DNA of 64,000 nt from Jaminaea rosea (GCF_003144245.1 NW_020289980.1:620001-684000); one strand, 5' to 3'; positions 29,430-41,400 are shown, counted from the stretch's first letter. The notes: a model not told the origin generated them from the letters alone. Translations and numbers: made by a program.

Positions 29430-30496
29430 TTACTGCGGGGTGCGGGGAGTCAGCGCTTGGCCTTTCTTCCTGCAAGGACAACAACGCCGAGCTTACCTTG
29501 CTCATCATCATGTTCACGAACTCCTCTGCGAGCGCGGGGCGAGGGCCAGGGAGGGTCAAGGGTCAGTATCGCTGGAAGGTATCTTCAGGCTCCGCCTTGC
29601 CGCTTTGCACCCACGGTAGTTGATCTGCCCGTCCCCATCGACATCTGCCTCTCGGATCATCTCCTCGACCTCTTGGTCTGAGAGTTTCTCGCCCAAGTTT
29701 GTCATCCTGTGGTGTCGTGCGGGCCGCGATTGGCTGTCAGTTCCTTCGCGTCTTCTCCACTTCATGCTGCGAGTGGCCATGCCTAGTCGGCCACGTCCAC
29801 GCGCTCGCCCACGCCCACGCACACATGACGAAGCTCAGCGGCTGAGATGAATCCGTTGCCATCCTTGTCGAAGACCTTGAATGCCTCCTTGATCTCCTCT
29901 TCGCTGTCGACGTCGCGGAGCTTGCGGGCCATGAGTCCGATGAACTGGTGGCGCGGTGTGGCACAGAGCGTTGATGTCAGTCTAGTCCTGCACTCGTGGT
30001 ATCGCTCGGCCGCACGAACCTCTGCAAAGTCGACGCTTCCGTTCCCATCGGCGTCAACCTCGTTGACCATGTCCTGAAGCTCAGCCTCGGTGGGATTCTG
30101 GCCCAAGGAGCGCATGACGGTGCCGAGCTCCTTGACTGTGATGCTTCCATCGCCGTCCTTGTCGAAGAGGGAGAAGGCCTCCTTGAACTCTGTGAGCGCA
30201 GCGTGGGGACAGGGGTTGGAGAGGTGGAGTTGGTCAGATGATGTGCATATATGCGGGTGCGATTGCCAAGAGGGACGAGCGGTACTCACCAGCGATTTGC
30301 TCTGTGCGAAGAGCATGGTGAGCGAGGGAGGAAGAGAAGTAACGTGAGCACATCATGCCGCGGAGATCGTCGTGCTGGATATGCTGGACACTGCAGGTCG
30401 ATGCTCACCCTCAGTCTGCGAAGGAGCGCAATCGTTGATCAGCGATCAGTCTATGCCTATGCTGGATGTCTGCTCGCTCACCAGTTGGTCAGCCAT
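29430..30496 (-). CDS. CMD1: Calmodulin, with two micro-exons
   Basis: Eight exons: 30496-30482 (15 nt), 30415-30409 (7 nt), 30301-30290 (12 nt), 30189-30020, 29944-29823, 29706-29615, 29525-29497, and a last one starting with the stop TAA at 29432-29430. They give exactly 149 aa, the canonical calmodulin length. The first residues [20 protein letters not shown] are assembled from four exons. Four EF-hand loops are intact: [36 protein letters not shown] and [12 protein letters not shown]. The protein ends MMMSK. Calmodulin is the cytosolic Ca2+ sensor for kinases, calcineurin and myosins. Junctions all use GT-AG; donors GTTCGT, GTGCGT and GTGGGT are non-consensus but force the right frame. 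Confidence 0.95.
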
Positions 30497-30872
30497 GATA
30501 TATCGTTGTTCGTGCGGTGGTAGTCGTGAGTAGGAAGAAAGCGCTTGATACGATGCAATGGAAAGCGAAGTGTTGAGTTGTGCCTCTCTCTCGCTGGGAT
30601 CGACGCCGCCGCCGCCGTCTTGTCGTGATTGTGCGGCAGTGCCCTTCGTTGCTGCCACGCGGAGGTGTTGCTCGCCCGCCCGCCCGCCTGCCACGCTGCA
30701 GGCCACAGCGCCGCCCCTGCGCCAGACGCCCAATTGGCACTTTGGCCCGCTCGCTCGTCGGAGTCGAGTTGGACGGGAGTGAACGACGAGTCGAAAAGTT
30801 AGCAGATGCGATGCGTTCAGTCCAATCATCAGCCGCCGTCAGAGGCCGCATACACTCAGCGTTACCACGATC
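30497..30872. promoter_or_regulatory. Divergent promoter, calmodulin and Sen34
   Basis: About 375 bases between divergent starts. A GC-rich stretch with repeated CGCC units lies near 30675-30700. No defined site is recognised. Confidence 0.4.
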
Positions 30873-31835
30873 ATGAGCGTTGACGACACGATGGCCGTCG
30901 CCGGTCCATCATCATCCAAGGCCACGCCACGTCGCGTCCCCATCTCGATCCTCCCGCCCTCTTCTCCAGGCAGCGACCCCATCTCCCTCGTCTGGTCCCC
31001 AAACGACGTCCTCTACCTGCGCTCGCAGCACCGGATCATGGGCATCCTCACGGGCTCCCTGCCCCTCCTCCCGCAACAGAATGCCTACCTTGGCGTGCCG
31101 CTACAATTGATGCCAGAGGAGGTGCAATTATTGCTGAGCAGAGATGCTGTGGTGCTGGTAGACGACGAGGAGGCGCATGCAATGGGGCCTAGCAGGGAAG
31201 AGTGGCAGAGGTGGAGCGGCGAGAGGGAGAAAGAGCGCAGGGAGGAGAGAAGGCAAAGCGCCATTCAGGCACGAGAGCATCGCATTGCATTCGAAGAGGC
31301 ATTGAAGAAGGGCAAGGGGGCAAAGGCAGCAAAGCAGGATGCAGCAGAAGCTGGAGGGAGCACACCCGCAGTAGCAGAGCCAACCGAAGAGGAGTTGCGT
31401 CTTATCGCCTACAGTCACATCACGGCAGGTGCCTCTGACGATCTCCCCTGGTACTCTGGGCCAAACAAGGCAGCACACGATCGGCTCGTCTCCCTCTACT
31501 TCTCTCCCTCCTCCCACACAACTCGCTCCCTCGTCTTCTCCTCCCTCAACTCCCCGCCGTACAACTATTTCCTCTCTTGCGGGCTGCGCTTCGGCGGAGA
31601 CTTTGTTGCCTACCCGGGCGATCCCTTTAGATACCACTCGCACTATACGCTTACGGTGCCAAAGGACAGGAACGAGGGGATCGCGGCGGGGAAGCTGATT
31701 GCGGATGGAAGGCTGGGAACAGCCGTCAAGAAGGTACACGTGCTCGCGACCAAGGATGAGCGTGGAGAGGGGATCGATGAAGGAGAGGGAAAGCCGATCT
31801 TCTTCAGCTTGACATGGGCTGGATTCGGTACTTAG
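30873..31835 (+). CDS. SEN34: tRNA-splicing endonuclease catalytic subunit Sen34
   Basis: Single exon, 320 aa, starting at ATG 30873. The C-terminal nuclease fold contains the Sen34 catalytic set: Tyr in FVAYPGDPF (about 247), His in RYHSHY (255 or 257) and Lys in TAVKKVHVLAT (286 or 287). Sen34 cleaves the 3' splice site of intron-containing pre-tRNAs within the four-subunit Sen complex. The N-terminal domain carries YLRSQHRIMGILTGSLPLLP and GVPLQLMPEEVQLLL, typical of the family. A charged helical linker (about 105-170) with EREKERREERRQ separates the halves. No introns or anomalies are seen. Confidence 0.92.
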   Translation: MSVDDTMAVAGPSSSKATPRRVPISILPPSSPGSDPISLVWSPNDVLYLRSQHRIMGILTGSLPLLPQQNAYLGVPLQLMPEEVQLLLSRDAVVLVDDEEAHAMGPSREEWQRWSGEREKERREERRQSAIQAREHRIAFEEALKKGKGAKAAKQDAAEAGGSTPAVAEPTEEELRLIAYSHITAGASDDLPWYSGPNKAAHDRLVSLYFSPSSHTTRSLVFSSLNSPPYNYFLSCGLRFGGDFVAYPGDPFRYHSHYTLTVPKDRNEGIAAGKLIADGRLGTAVKKVHVLATKDERGEGIDEGEGKPIFFSLTWAGFGT

Positions 31836-31948
31836 GCGTGGACCAGCTACGAGAGGCAGGCAGAGAGTGGTTGGAGAGGAGCGTAGTCCGCATGGCATTG
31901 TCACTCTATGTACAATACACATTGTATCGTCACAGCCCGCGCTGAGCG

Positions 31949-34339
31949 TCACGCCTTGACCTTGATCAAGTTCTTGAGCATATCGAAGCTATTTCCATCC
32001 GGCTGCAAGTGCCAGACGTCATCACGGCCACGCAGCGAAGGCGACCACGCAGCATCGTCGTCGCAGCTGAGCGTTGAGCCCGCACTGAATCCGGCTCTGG
32101 CTCCTGGCCCAGAAGCGGGTACGACACGCAACATGCCTGTGTCTGCTGCGATGCCCACGATGCGCACCTCCTGTGGCGGTGAGACGGTCGTGAGGAGAGT
32201 GGGCTGGTCGCTATGCAGCCATACGTCGCGGTATCGTTGAGCGAGCGACGGACCGCCGAAGCCGGACGGCGTGGCCCATTGTCCCCCACAAGCCAGGAAG
32301 TCGGCCCAGACCCGCTCGAAGCTAGCGAGGACTGCGCCCGCTAACTTCTCCTGCGTTACGTGTGGGAGTGAAGCACCCGTCGCAGCGTTGTGATCGTCGA
32401 TGAGCGCCGAGAGTGATGTCGTGGGCAGGGGATTGAGGCAATTCACCCCACACCCGACGACGATCTGCCAATTGCCCGAGCTGTAGTGCGAGTTGACGAG
32501 AATACCGCCCATCTTCGCCCATGACTTGCCCATATGCTTGAAAGCTGATCGCTCATCGCTGCTCGTCTCGGCGTAGATGTCGTTGGGCCACTTGAGGCGA
32601 ATCTTCCTCCCCACAGCAGCGTACTCTTCGCCCAGACCCTGTCGCACTGCCTCGACGATGGCCAGGCCGGCAAGATATTGCGCAAAGACGAGCTTCGGGC
32701 CCACAATCATCGGCGTTGCTCCCAGCGGGCTTGTGGGCAAGACGTGCAGGAGAAGGCTGAACTGCAGACACCCGAGCGGGGAGATCCAGCTGTTCCCACC
32801 TCTCCCTCGACCCGAGATCTGGTGTGTCGCGAACGCAACAAATCCGGAGGGCAGGTGTGCGGCTAGACGCGGGTTCTTGTCGAGGAGAGTTTGAGTGGAG
32901 GTGACCCGCTCGCCATACAAGATGACGTCGCCGAGTGGTTCATGGTCGCTCGATGATGAGATGAGCCGCTGTCTCGTCTCGCTGAGGTGTCTGTAGTACG
33001 CTTCGCAGTCCCAGTGTCGGCAGATGGCCGCCTCCGGGCAGGCATTGAGCGAGCCTTCTCCAGTCCCTCCCGCTTCGCTAGGGAAGGTGAGGACGTACTT
33101 GGGCACGCGGTGCAGGTCCACCTCGCCTGTCTCTTCATCGGCAAAGTCTCCGTACGAGGCCTCGTCACAGATCTTGGCTGCCTCTCCCGCCACGGTCTTG
33201 CCCCTGCCAAAGTAGAAGTGCAGCGTGTCATTCGCATCGCGCATCGAGAAGAGGCGAGAGTCGTCACAACCGGTGCTAGTTGTGGCGCATTGTCCTGAGC
33301 GAGTCTTGATGTGTGGGAGTGGATCGGAAGAGGAGAGCTGTGCGGCTTGCTGAGCTAGTATGTCTAGTGTTGTGCGAAGGGATGCTGGCGGGCCCACGAG
33401 GATGAGGAGGGAGAGCTTGCCCTGCGCTGCGAGGTCGGAAGAAGATGCTGCAGGAGGTATGGCTAATGGCACTTGGACGCGCAGACCCAGCTTCTCTAGA
33501 CATTGCGCGAGGAAGATGCGACGCTCCACGTCGGCCTGCTCGAGCTCTCGTGCGTGCGCTGTGGCTACATGCTCCGCTCCATTGGCGGCATTTGCCTCGC
33601 CGTCCGTCGTGAGGGTCTCGGGCGCTGCGGTGAGCTTGACAGGCCTGCTGCCAGGGAGAAGGCTGAATTCGGGGTGCGTGCCGAAGAGAATCGCTTGGCC
33701 GCTGTTGATCTGGCAGTGTACGACCGCAGCTTGTCCGGCGTAGCTGGGAGAGGCAATGTAGTGATCGTCGCTCGGGTACTTGGCCAACGTCGTGACGCCC
33801 TGCTGATTCGCAGCGTCCATGAACGCCCCGCCGCCGTTGTAGTGCATAGCCGTGCGCTTCCCATCTGCTGCATCCAATCGTACCACCCTCGCTCCCGCAT
33901 CACTCTCGTAGACGAATCCCTTGTAGACCGTCCCCCTGCACTCGCCAGGGTAGAACTCTAACCCCGGCCTCGGTCCAACGACTTCCATCTTGCTCCCCTC
34001 CTCGAAGCTGCACCAGCTCGATGCGAAGTAGGCACCTGCACAGATACCCACGAAGCTCCCACCGTCTTCCGCAACCCAGGCTCGTACGGCATCCTGCGCC
34101 GTCACCTCCACGCCGTCCTCTCGCGCTCGTGGTTTGGAGAACTCGGCGACGTAAGGCAGGTCTCGCCCGCCTGGAATGACGACGAGGCACGTGTTGGCCT
34201 GCCATGGCTGCAGCGCTAGCTCTTCTGCTGATGTAGGACGCACGTCGTATGATGGACAGAGGTCGCGCAGCGCTTTGCGGGTATGCGCAAGTGCCGTGGT
34301 CGAGACGCCGGGACCTGAGTACACGAGGATGTTGGACAT
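31949..34339 (-). CDS. BPL1: Biotin protein ligase (holocarboxylase synthetase)
   Basis: Single exon, 796 aa. The start at ATG 34339 begins directly with the amidotransferase-like N-terminal domain MSNILVYSGPGVS, whose nucleophile elbow is FVGICAGAYFAS (Cys100). This domain is standard in fungal Bpl1 and is thought to be regulatory or structural. The catalytic domain has the biotin/ATP loop GRGRGGNSW (510-518) and KWPNDIY (about 583-589), followed by GGILVNSHY and VVGCGVNCLNP. A small SH3-like C-terminal domain ends the protein. It attaches biotin to acetyl-CoA carboxylase and pyruvate carboxylase. A longer upstream frame lacks an in-frame ATG, so the family-like start was chosen. Confidence 0.93.
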   Translation of the reverse strand: MSNILVYSGPGVSTTALAHTRKALRDLCPSYDVRPTSAEELALQPWQANTCLVVIPGGRDLPYVAEFSKPRAREDGVEVTAQDAVRAWVAEDGGSFVGICAGAYFASSWCSFEEGSKMEVVGPRPGLEFYPGECRGTVYKGFVYESDAGARVVRLDAADGKRTAMHYNGGGAFMDAANQQGVTTLAKYPSDDHYIASPSYAGQAAVVHCQINSGQAILFGTHPEFSLLPGSRPVKLTAAPETLTTDGEANAANGAEHVATAHARELEQADVERRIFLAQCLEKLGLRVQVPLAIPPAASSSDLAAQGKLSLLILVGPPASLRTTLDILAQQAAQLSSSDPLPHIKTRSGQCATTSTGCDDSRLFSMRDANDTLHFYFGRGKTVAGEAAKICDEASYGDFADEETGEVDLHRVPKYVLTFPSEAGGTGEGSLNACPEAAICRHWDCEAYYRHLSETRQRLISSSSDHEPLGDVILYGERVTSTQTLLDKNPRLAAHLPSGFVAFATHQISGRGRGGNSWISPLGCLQFSLLLHVLPTSPLGATPMIVGPKLVFAQYLAGLAIVEAVRQGLGEEYAAVGRKIRLKWPNDIYAETSSDERSAFKHMGKSWAKMGGILVNSHYSSGNWQIVVGCGVNCLNPLPTTSLSALIDDHNAATGASLPHVTQEKLAGAVLASFERVWADFLACGGQWATPSGFGGPSLAQRYRDVWLHSDQPTLLTTVSPPQEVRIVGIAADTGMLRVVPASGPGARAGFSAGSTLSCDDDAAWSPSLRGRDDVWHLQPDGNSFDMLKNLIKVKA

Positions 34340-35037
34340 GCCGAGGCGAGAGTGTATGCTGGGCTGACACGAGAGTATATGCTGGTCTGTGACGATGATG
34401 CTGAGCTGCGGATCAATGACGCCGACAATCACGGCATGTCTTTGCCGCTTTGCTCAGTCGATTGACCGGATCCAAGATTCCGGTGGGTGTTTGGACGATC
34501 GAGCAATGGAGAAAGGCGAGAAGAAAGTTGGGGATGCGAGGAGCGAGGCGCGGGAAGGGAAGGGCGGAAAAGGATTCGCCTCGCACGGACGCAGGGTCGC
34601 GTGGCCTCAATTAGCGCCACGGTCATGCTAATGTGGCTCCACCAACTTGCAATCGATAATCCGGTGCTGATGAAACATGCACTGCTCGCTAAAGGCTGCG
34701 ACGATGACGCTCCCCTGATGAGGCATTCTCGAAATGCACTATCGCGAGGGGGCAAGGCTCTACTCGGGGCACGCGGTTGGTTACACGACAGCGCGTCTGC
34801 TCGTGGTGAGTGAGGTGAATTCGTGGGAGTAAAGGAGTAGATGTACAAGTTTACGAGAGCCACACGGGCCCAAAGAAGACAAAAGGGGGCGCAGCGGAGT
34901 GACAGGTATCGTTGAAAGGAATGTGTCAGGGTGGAGTAGGCGCGGAGTGAGGGGCGGATGAAAACACCCGTGTCGGACATCCCGTAGATGAAGACGTGTT
35001 GGGGCGACGGCGAGCGTCTACGAAGCTCTTACGAGGC
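34340..35037. other. Region between Bpl1 and the ferritin-like gene
   Basis: About 700 bases comprising the Bpl1 promoter and the ferritin-like gene 3' flank. No gene is seen on either strand. Confidence 0.5.
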
Positions 35038-36285
35038 TTACGAGGACTGCTGGGCAGCCTTGGCCTCAGTTGCCGCGGACCTAAGGTAGTCAGATGCCAC
35101 GGGTCCCGCGACCGTGTTGTCGTCGCTGGCAGTCTTGGCGCCGGACTTGACGACCAACGCGTAGGTACGGCCCGTGGAGATCTGAGGGACCTTTACGGAT
35201 CCTCCCTGAATGGGGGCGAACAAAGTCTGGCCAGCCGTGAGGAAGGCGACTTGTTGGCCGTCCTGGACGCCCTTGCCGGAGACCTTGACGTTCTGTCCGG
35301 GCTTGAGGACCTTCTCGCTCAGAGTAAGAGCGGGGAAGGCCTTCACTGGGAGTGGCGTGTTGCCACTGGGACATTTGACAATAAGAGGCGCGGCAAGGGA
35401 GTACGTCTGATTGAAGTTCGTGGCGACATCGTAGGGCGCGCCAAATCCGTCACTCAAAGCAGCGCTCTGAGGAGCGAGAGAAAGGGTAGGAGGTGCTGCG
35501 GTCAGCCAAGGAGCCGCAGTCGCGTCTGGCGGTTACACCCTCTACTCACGGACTGCACCCAAGAGGCGTGACGAGACTCAGTGGTGAGGATAGAGCCCGC
35601 TGCAGTGAGGTAGGCAGGCGAAGTGATGTTCGCAGCAGCTCCGAGGTAAGCTGTGAGCAGTTCAGAGTTGTGGGAGGTAAGGGGAGGTATAGTACGGTCA
35701 GCGACGCGTCCGCGTGGTAGCAAGGTCCCGCGCGCGGAAGGATCATAATTTCGATACTAACCAGAAACACCAACTCCTTCTAAGAGCTGAGAAGTAGCAA
35801 TGAAGCTCTTGACATCAGTCACGCCGAAGTTGTAGGTACATTCCTTGACCGCCTGGTCCCCGAGGGCCTTGGTTAGAAATTGAACGTGGGCTTTTTCATG
35901 GGAACCAATCTCGATGAAGCGCTGGCGGATCCAGGGCTGGTAGCCGGCCTTGGAGAAGTCCTCGGCAGAGAGCTTCTTGAGAGAGTCGCGGTAGAAGGCG
36001 TTCTCAAGGTGCTCGAGGGTGAGAGCGTAGTTGAGGATGACCTGCGCGAGGGTGGTGCATTGCAGGTAGTGGCAGAAGCGATGTGGTAACGCGAGGAGCA
36101 AGGGGAGGGGCGTGCAAAGTCAGACATCTGTTGACTTGTTCTCACCACCTTCAGCCTCGCCTCGAAGCACTCACAGTGTCAATGTCAGCCTGGCCGGGAG
36201 CGGCACGCTTCTGAGCGGGGGCGCCCTGGACCGTAGCAGCGGCGGCGATAAGAGAGGTAACAGCAGCGAGAGAGATGGCGACCAT
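35038..36285 (-). CDS. Secreted ferritin-like domain protein (Rds1-like)
   Basis: Exons 36285-36175, 36041-35762, 35650-35550 and 35466-35038 join to 306 aa. The start MVAISLAAVTSLIAAAATVQGAP is a clear signal peptide and is followed by KR, a possible Kex2 site. The core has the ferritin-like helix pattern: LNYALTLEHLENAFYRDSL, FIEIGSHEKAHVQFLTKAL and AYLGAAANITSPAYLTAAGS, with Glu and His at metal-ligand-like positions. The C-terminal 140 residues form a beta-rich domain (VLKPGQNVKVSGKGVQDG). Such fungal proteins are known as stress-related Rds1-like or ferritin-like secreted proteins and enzymatic function is unproven. The gene lies at the edge of the gene-poor island. Confidence 0.85.
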
Positions 36286-38489
36286 TGTGTGAAAGTTCGA
36301 GGGGCGGATGGGTGGGTGAGAGAGTGGAAAGAGTGATGGGGGAGAGGCATCGAAAGCGACCGACGAGCTCGATCCCGCTCTTTATACCTTGGTTACGCAT
36401 CACACTGACCCCCTCCTGACCTGACTTGAGACCCGGGCAAGACACAGACACGCTCAGCTTCATTCTGTCGCCGCCGAGCACAGAAAGGGCCGTAGCGTCG
36501 TGCGGAACGCAGGCTCACAGTCGGCACATACCTACGACCTATCGACAGCTTGTAAGCGATCGAAGCCGCTGTAATTCCGCTTTGACCCCTTCGTTGCCGT
36601 CTACCCCCAGCCAAAGCCCGCCATCGCACGCCTACACCTTACTTATTTGCATTTTGTGCGCCTCCGCCGCCTTGATTTTGCATACGTAGCGCCGAGCGCC
36701 GAGCGCCGAGCAACGAGATGTTACGATGCGGCGATGCGGTGAGGCACATACTCAACGTTCTGTGGCTGGTCGAGTTGGCGCGCTGGCGTACGAGCTGTGG
36801 TGTTGCGGTTCAGAGTGCGGAACCCAGCTGAGCTTGACGCTGGATTTGGATCGCCGAGGCAACCAAGTCGACTCCTCCTGCACCTAACGGCCGGGCGCAA
36901 ACGCATGTCCACTTGCTCCCCCAGAGACCCCTCATCCTCCAGCAGGCTAGGAGAGCTTCCTTGCGTCCTGCGCTGCTGCTCTTCGCGTACCTCGAGTGCT
37001 CTCTCGTAGCTCGTACATCGTGCCCCGGCGATTGGCCTGCCACGCAATACAGATTGAGTGGCTGGACTGGGCGCGCACGAGCCTTATCGGCTACCAGCAG
37101 CAAGTGATCGAGACAGAAGAGTGAAATAAAGCTCGCGTGCGTGCGGAGAGCGTGGGCCTAAATCCAGGGTCCAAGCTCATCAATGTCTGAGCGTCGCAAC
37201 CATGGCACCTGTGGCGATGAGGATGCAAAGCTTCACGAGACAGTGATGCCGATCATGACGAACGATGAAACGACGATGATGACGAGCGTCTGGTATTTTC
37301 GAATTGCAGACAAAGCCAAGACTCGTCGTGCAGCCGCCGTGTGTTCGGTTGGTCTGACCTCGATTCCGCGACACACGCTTGGTTCCGCGCCTGCGAGCCT
37401 GCAGTCGTGCGCGTCTGCCGTCTGCTTCGGTGAGTGCGGGCTTGGCGGCTCAGAGTGAGGCTTATCTGATGCGACGCGTTGGGAGGAGCAGCGAGAACGA
37501 GGCTGCGTACGGGCGCGAAGCCTCTGAGCCAACATGTCTTCCGCGCTCATCATTCACTTCGCGAGGATGTCGTGACAACCGCAAATCTCTCCTCTTCCTT
37601 CGGCGCTCCACCTGCCTAGCGTCAGTCTGCCTTAGCGCTCGCGCCTGTCCACCTCCTTCCCTGATCCTCGCTCACATCTCCTCCTCCTGCCACAATCCTC
37701 TCCGACTCGAGATGACTACCCATGATTGAGGTTGAGGTTGTGCGGCACCGCCCGGGGCGAGGCGGACCAGCACAGTGGAACTTGATTGGATTCGCCTGCC
37801 CAAAGCCAGCGAGACGGCAGCCATGAGCAGCGCCGGCGAAGAGGATCGACTACGCGGCTACGAGGAGAAGATTGTTCAGGCGCATCAGAGAGATGCTGAT
37901 TTGTCCTTTGCCGGACTGTCACCATCTTGATGCTGCTATAGTGCTCTCTGCCCGCTGAAAGCCGATAGCAGCACCGCGAATCCAGCGACGACCTGGCTTT
38001 GAGATCACAACTTTCGAGGGCAAGACCGTGGACGCAAAGGTTGAGAAGTAGCACAGGCTTGACGTGCAATCGGATATCGCGTGTTGATGCTATTATGGTA
38101 TTGAATGATAGGCCTTGACAGTGACATGGATCTCTTCTCGTGTGCTACTTCGCCCGCATCGTGTCCTGGACGCAAGCCCGCGCCAGCTCTGTGCGCGCAA
38201 TCGTCCTCTCTTATCGTGTCTTTGCAACTGCTCAGACTCCGCGTGTATGTCCTTCAAGTGCCTTGTGACCAGTAGTACCTCCCTCGTGCACACTCTTTTT
38301 GGCGCGCCTACATCCTCTCCCTCGCACACGTTTCCTTCCCAATGCAGCCTCTGCTCGTCTCTTATTGCGGGACTTCCCCCTCCCAGCCCTCGCTGAAGCT
38401 CGCCGCCATCACTGCAGGCAAAAGCCATGTCCTTCCAATCCTCGCTTGGTCGCGGCCCTCACTCGTCCGCACTCATCCGCTCCTATGCC
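36286..38489. other. Gene-poor 2.2 kb with coding-like fragments
   Basis: No complete gene is seen. On the plus strand, 37823-37930 encodes a 35-aa frame starting MSSAGEEDRLRGYEEKIVQA with good coding composition. A second stretch ending at 38051 reads RRPGFEITTFEGKTVDAKVE. The two are about 45 bases apart in different frames and might be a two-exon small gene or a relic. The rest is Arg/Ser-rich noise. Confidence 0.35.
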
Positions 38490-41400
38490 CTAAAATTGCA
38501 GCGCACCTGTCGGCAGCGCGACTTTCGGGAAAGGCTTGCGTCCCTTGGACCAGTCCTGCCTCAGCGCATTGAGACAATCGTATTGCGCTACTCGGACAGC
38601 TGCCTTGTGCCACTTGTACTGATACCACGGGCTTGCTGGCACGATGTTGTCGCCGGTCACTGCGGGGCGCCTAATCCAGGTCTTGAACTTCTCAGCGCTC
38701 CAGCATGAGGGGGGGGAGATGTTCGTGACGAAGTCAGCCTTGAGCTCACCAGCGACCCAAGGCCCTTCGCCGAAAAGTGCCTCCATCAGGGCGGTCGGAA
38801 GGGAGACGGTGGTCTTCTTGTCTGGGACAATCGTCCAACTATGCCCACTGCGACGGACGGTCCAGGGGTTCACTGTCACTCCAGCAGGATAGGGGTATGG
38901 GCGCGGCGCCAAGCCTGCGATCTCGCGCAAGCTGTTCATCATGAGCTGGGCTCATTATGCGACCTTGCTTCTTGACGTCGTTACTAATCTGGGGAACGAA
39001 TTTGTGAGTGAACATCCTCCACGCTCCGTTTGAAGCCATGAGCTCAAAGCCCAGATGCGCCTCTTCGGGCAATGGAGCCTATCTATGCTGGTAGTCCAAG
39101 GGCCGTTGACCATTGAGGGTAGCACGGACCAAGACGGTAGGGTGCCTTTCCTGACTGCCGCGCGCAACCTTGTGATGACCCAGCAGCGCCCTCATTCGCT
39201 CTTGCTCCGCCTTGCGACCCTTGTTGGTTCCGATCTTGACGACGCGGCGCTTGCCATCCTCCTCCTCGACCAAAAGCTGCCTCAAGTCCCTCATGAGCCA
39301 TCTGCCCGCGACGAGCCTCTGCAAACGAGGCTTGAGGTTGGAAAAATCGGGACACGCAGCCTTGCAGGCCTCGATGTCGGCCTCAATTGCCCTCTTCTGC
39401 TCGAGACGCTCGGCCTTGTCAGCATCGCTCCTCCAGGAGAAAAGCTGATCCGATACTCGCTCGTACGGGGCACTCAAAGGTATTTGACCGCTGTGCATCT
39501 TGAGAGGATATTTGTCCGTGCCCTTGACCTTGCCATCAGCGCGGCAAATCTCAACGACCATGCCGCGGCGGATGGGGGCCTCCTCCCACCAGCTTGCGAC
39601 GATGAGCTCGCTCGGGTCGTCGGACGCGTCGATGTAGCGGACGCGTGCTGAAGCGGTGCCAGACGCCTCACCTGGGAAAAGAGCTTCCATCCTGCCGGCA
39701 AGCACGACGATATTCAGAGCCTTAAAGACGCTCTCACGCTTCCACTCCTGTGGCATGCCAGCAAAGTACAGGCTGGACATCATCGCCTCCTGCATAGCGC
39801 GAGCGTATGCCAGGAATGCAGTCGCGTCTGCCGCTCGCTGCCTCGCCGCCGCCACGTTGCTGGTCGCCGTGTCTGCCACTGCGTTGGCGAGCGTCGACGT
39901 CGCCAGGGCCAGCTTCGTCATTCCCACAACCTCACGATAATCGTCGAGGCCGGTGCGATCTGTGAGCTTCGCATTCCCAGGGTAGCGCGGCCCGTCGATG
40001 GCCATGTTGCCGTTCAGGCCAGTGACGTTGTGGAGCGAGGGAAGGGCAACGTTGGCTCTCGCCTTGAGAATCCCCGGCAGCCTTTGGCAGGCTCCGACGT
40101 TGGCGGCGAGGAGAGGCTCCAGCACCGACAAGAGGAGGTCCTGCTCCTTGAGCGGCACGCGATCGTTGATACGTGCCCAGTCGAAGCAGAGCACCTCTTT
40201 CCCGGCTGCGTATTGGTAATGCAGCGGGAAAAACCTGGCACCGACAGCCTCGGCCTTGACGACTTGCGCCCTGTGGTGACCTCCCCTCCTTGCCCAGAAG
40301 AAGCTCTTGCCCAGGTAGACGGCAGCCCACGAATTGGCGTCGAGGACCATCTCGGCGTATACGACGCAGCGGGGCACAGCCGAGAGGTCGGAGCTTGCCG
40401 TCTTGATGACGCCGTCGAGCGAAGCGGCAGCACGAGAGCGGATTCAGTCGGCGGAAGGGGTCTGGTTGGCGTCTAGCTGGGTCATGATCTCCTGGAAGAA
40501 GGGCGTGAACGCGACATCGCCCCTCTTGATGGCGGTCTCGAGCGCTCCGATACCACGGTTGAGGGTGGGAGGGATCTGGCACTTGAGATCCACTTGCTCT
40601 GCGAGGCGGAGTAAGGCGCGTGAGTACGGGCAGAACAGCGATTACGCGCGTCTAGCAGACTTACCCCCCGCGATCTTCCTCAGGAGACGGAAGCCCTTCT
40701 CCAGCGACGTGCCGGGCTGACCAGTCTTGGGCTCTGGCCTGGCCAAGAGGGTGTACATCTTGCGGCTCTCTCGATCCTTGAGAAACGTCGCCTTTGTCGT
40801 GACGATCGGAGTCTCGAACCACTCCGTGCCGTCGTTGTCGACGAAGTCTGGCTCAGCATCGGCTGCGGGCTTGCTGCGCCACGCCTCTTCCCTCTCGCGC
40901 ACCAGCTGGAGGAACGCCCGAGGGTCGACGCCTACATCGCTGAGCAGGCGAATCTCGTCCCCGTCGCCCAGCGCAGCGCTTGATGTTCCGTCTCCTTGCT
41001 CTGCATCCCCTTCTCCCTCTGCCGATGCGTCCCTTAAGGCGCCACAGAGGCGAGCGGCCAGCGCTTCCGTAGCCTCTTTTTCATCCTCGTCGTCTCCTCG
41101 GCCTCGCTCGGCTCCCAGTCGCTGTCGTCGCTGTCCGTACCCCCCTTGGATGCAGACTTGGCCGAGCCTGGCCTGCTTCTCTTTGAGGATGAAGCGGCCT
41201 GCGGCTTCTTCGAAGACGAGGCCGCAGCGGAGGAGGAGGAGGAGGAGGAAGAAGTGGCAACCCCTTTGCGACCAGACGCGGAGGGGGAGGAGGAGAAGGA
41301 GGAGGAGGAGGAGGAGGAGCAAGTAGCGTCGCGCTTGCTGCCAGACGACGAGGAGGAGGTAGCACCTCGTTTGCGGCCAGAGTAGGAAGAGGAGGAGGAG

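Noticed and set aside
34340-34432. Upstream extension of biotin protein ligase
   Set aside because: It starts at GTG, and family members begin directly with the amidotransferase-like domain at the ATG 34339.
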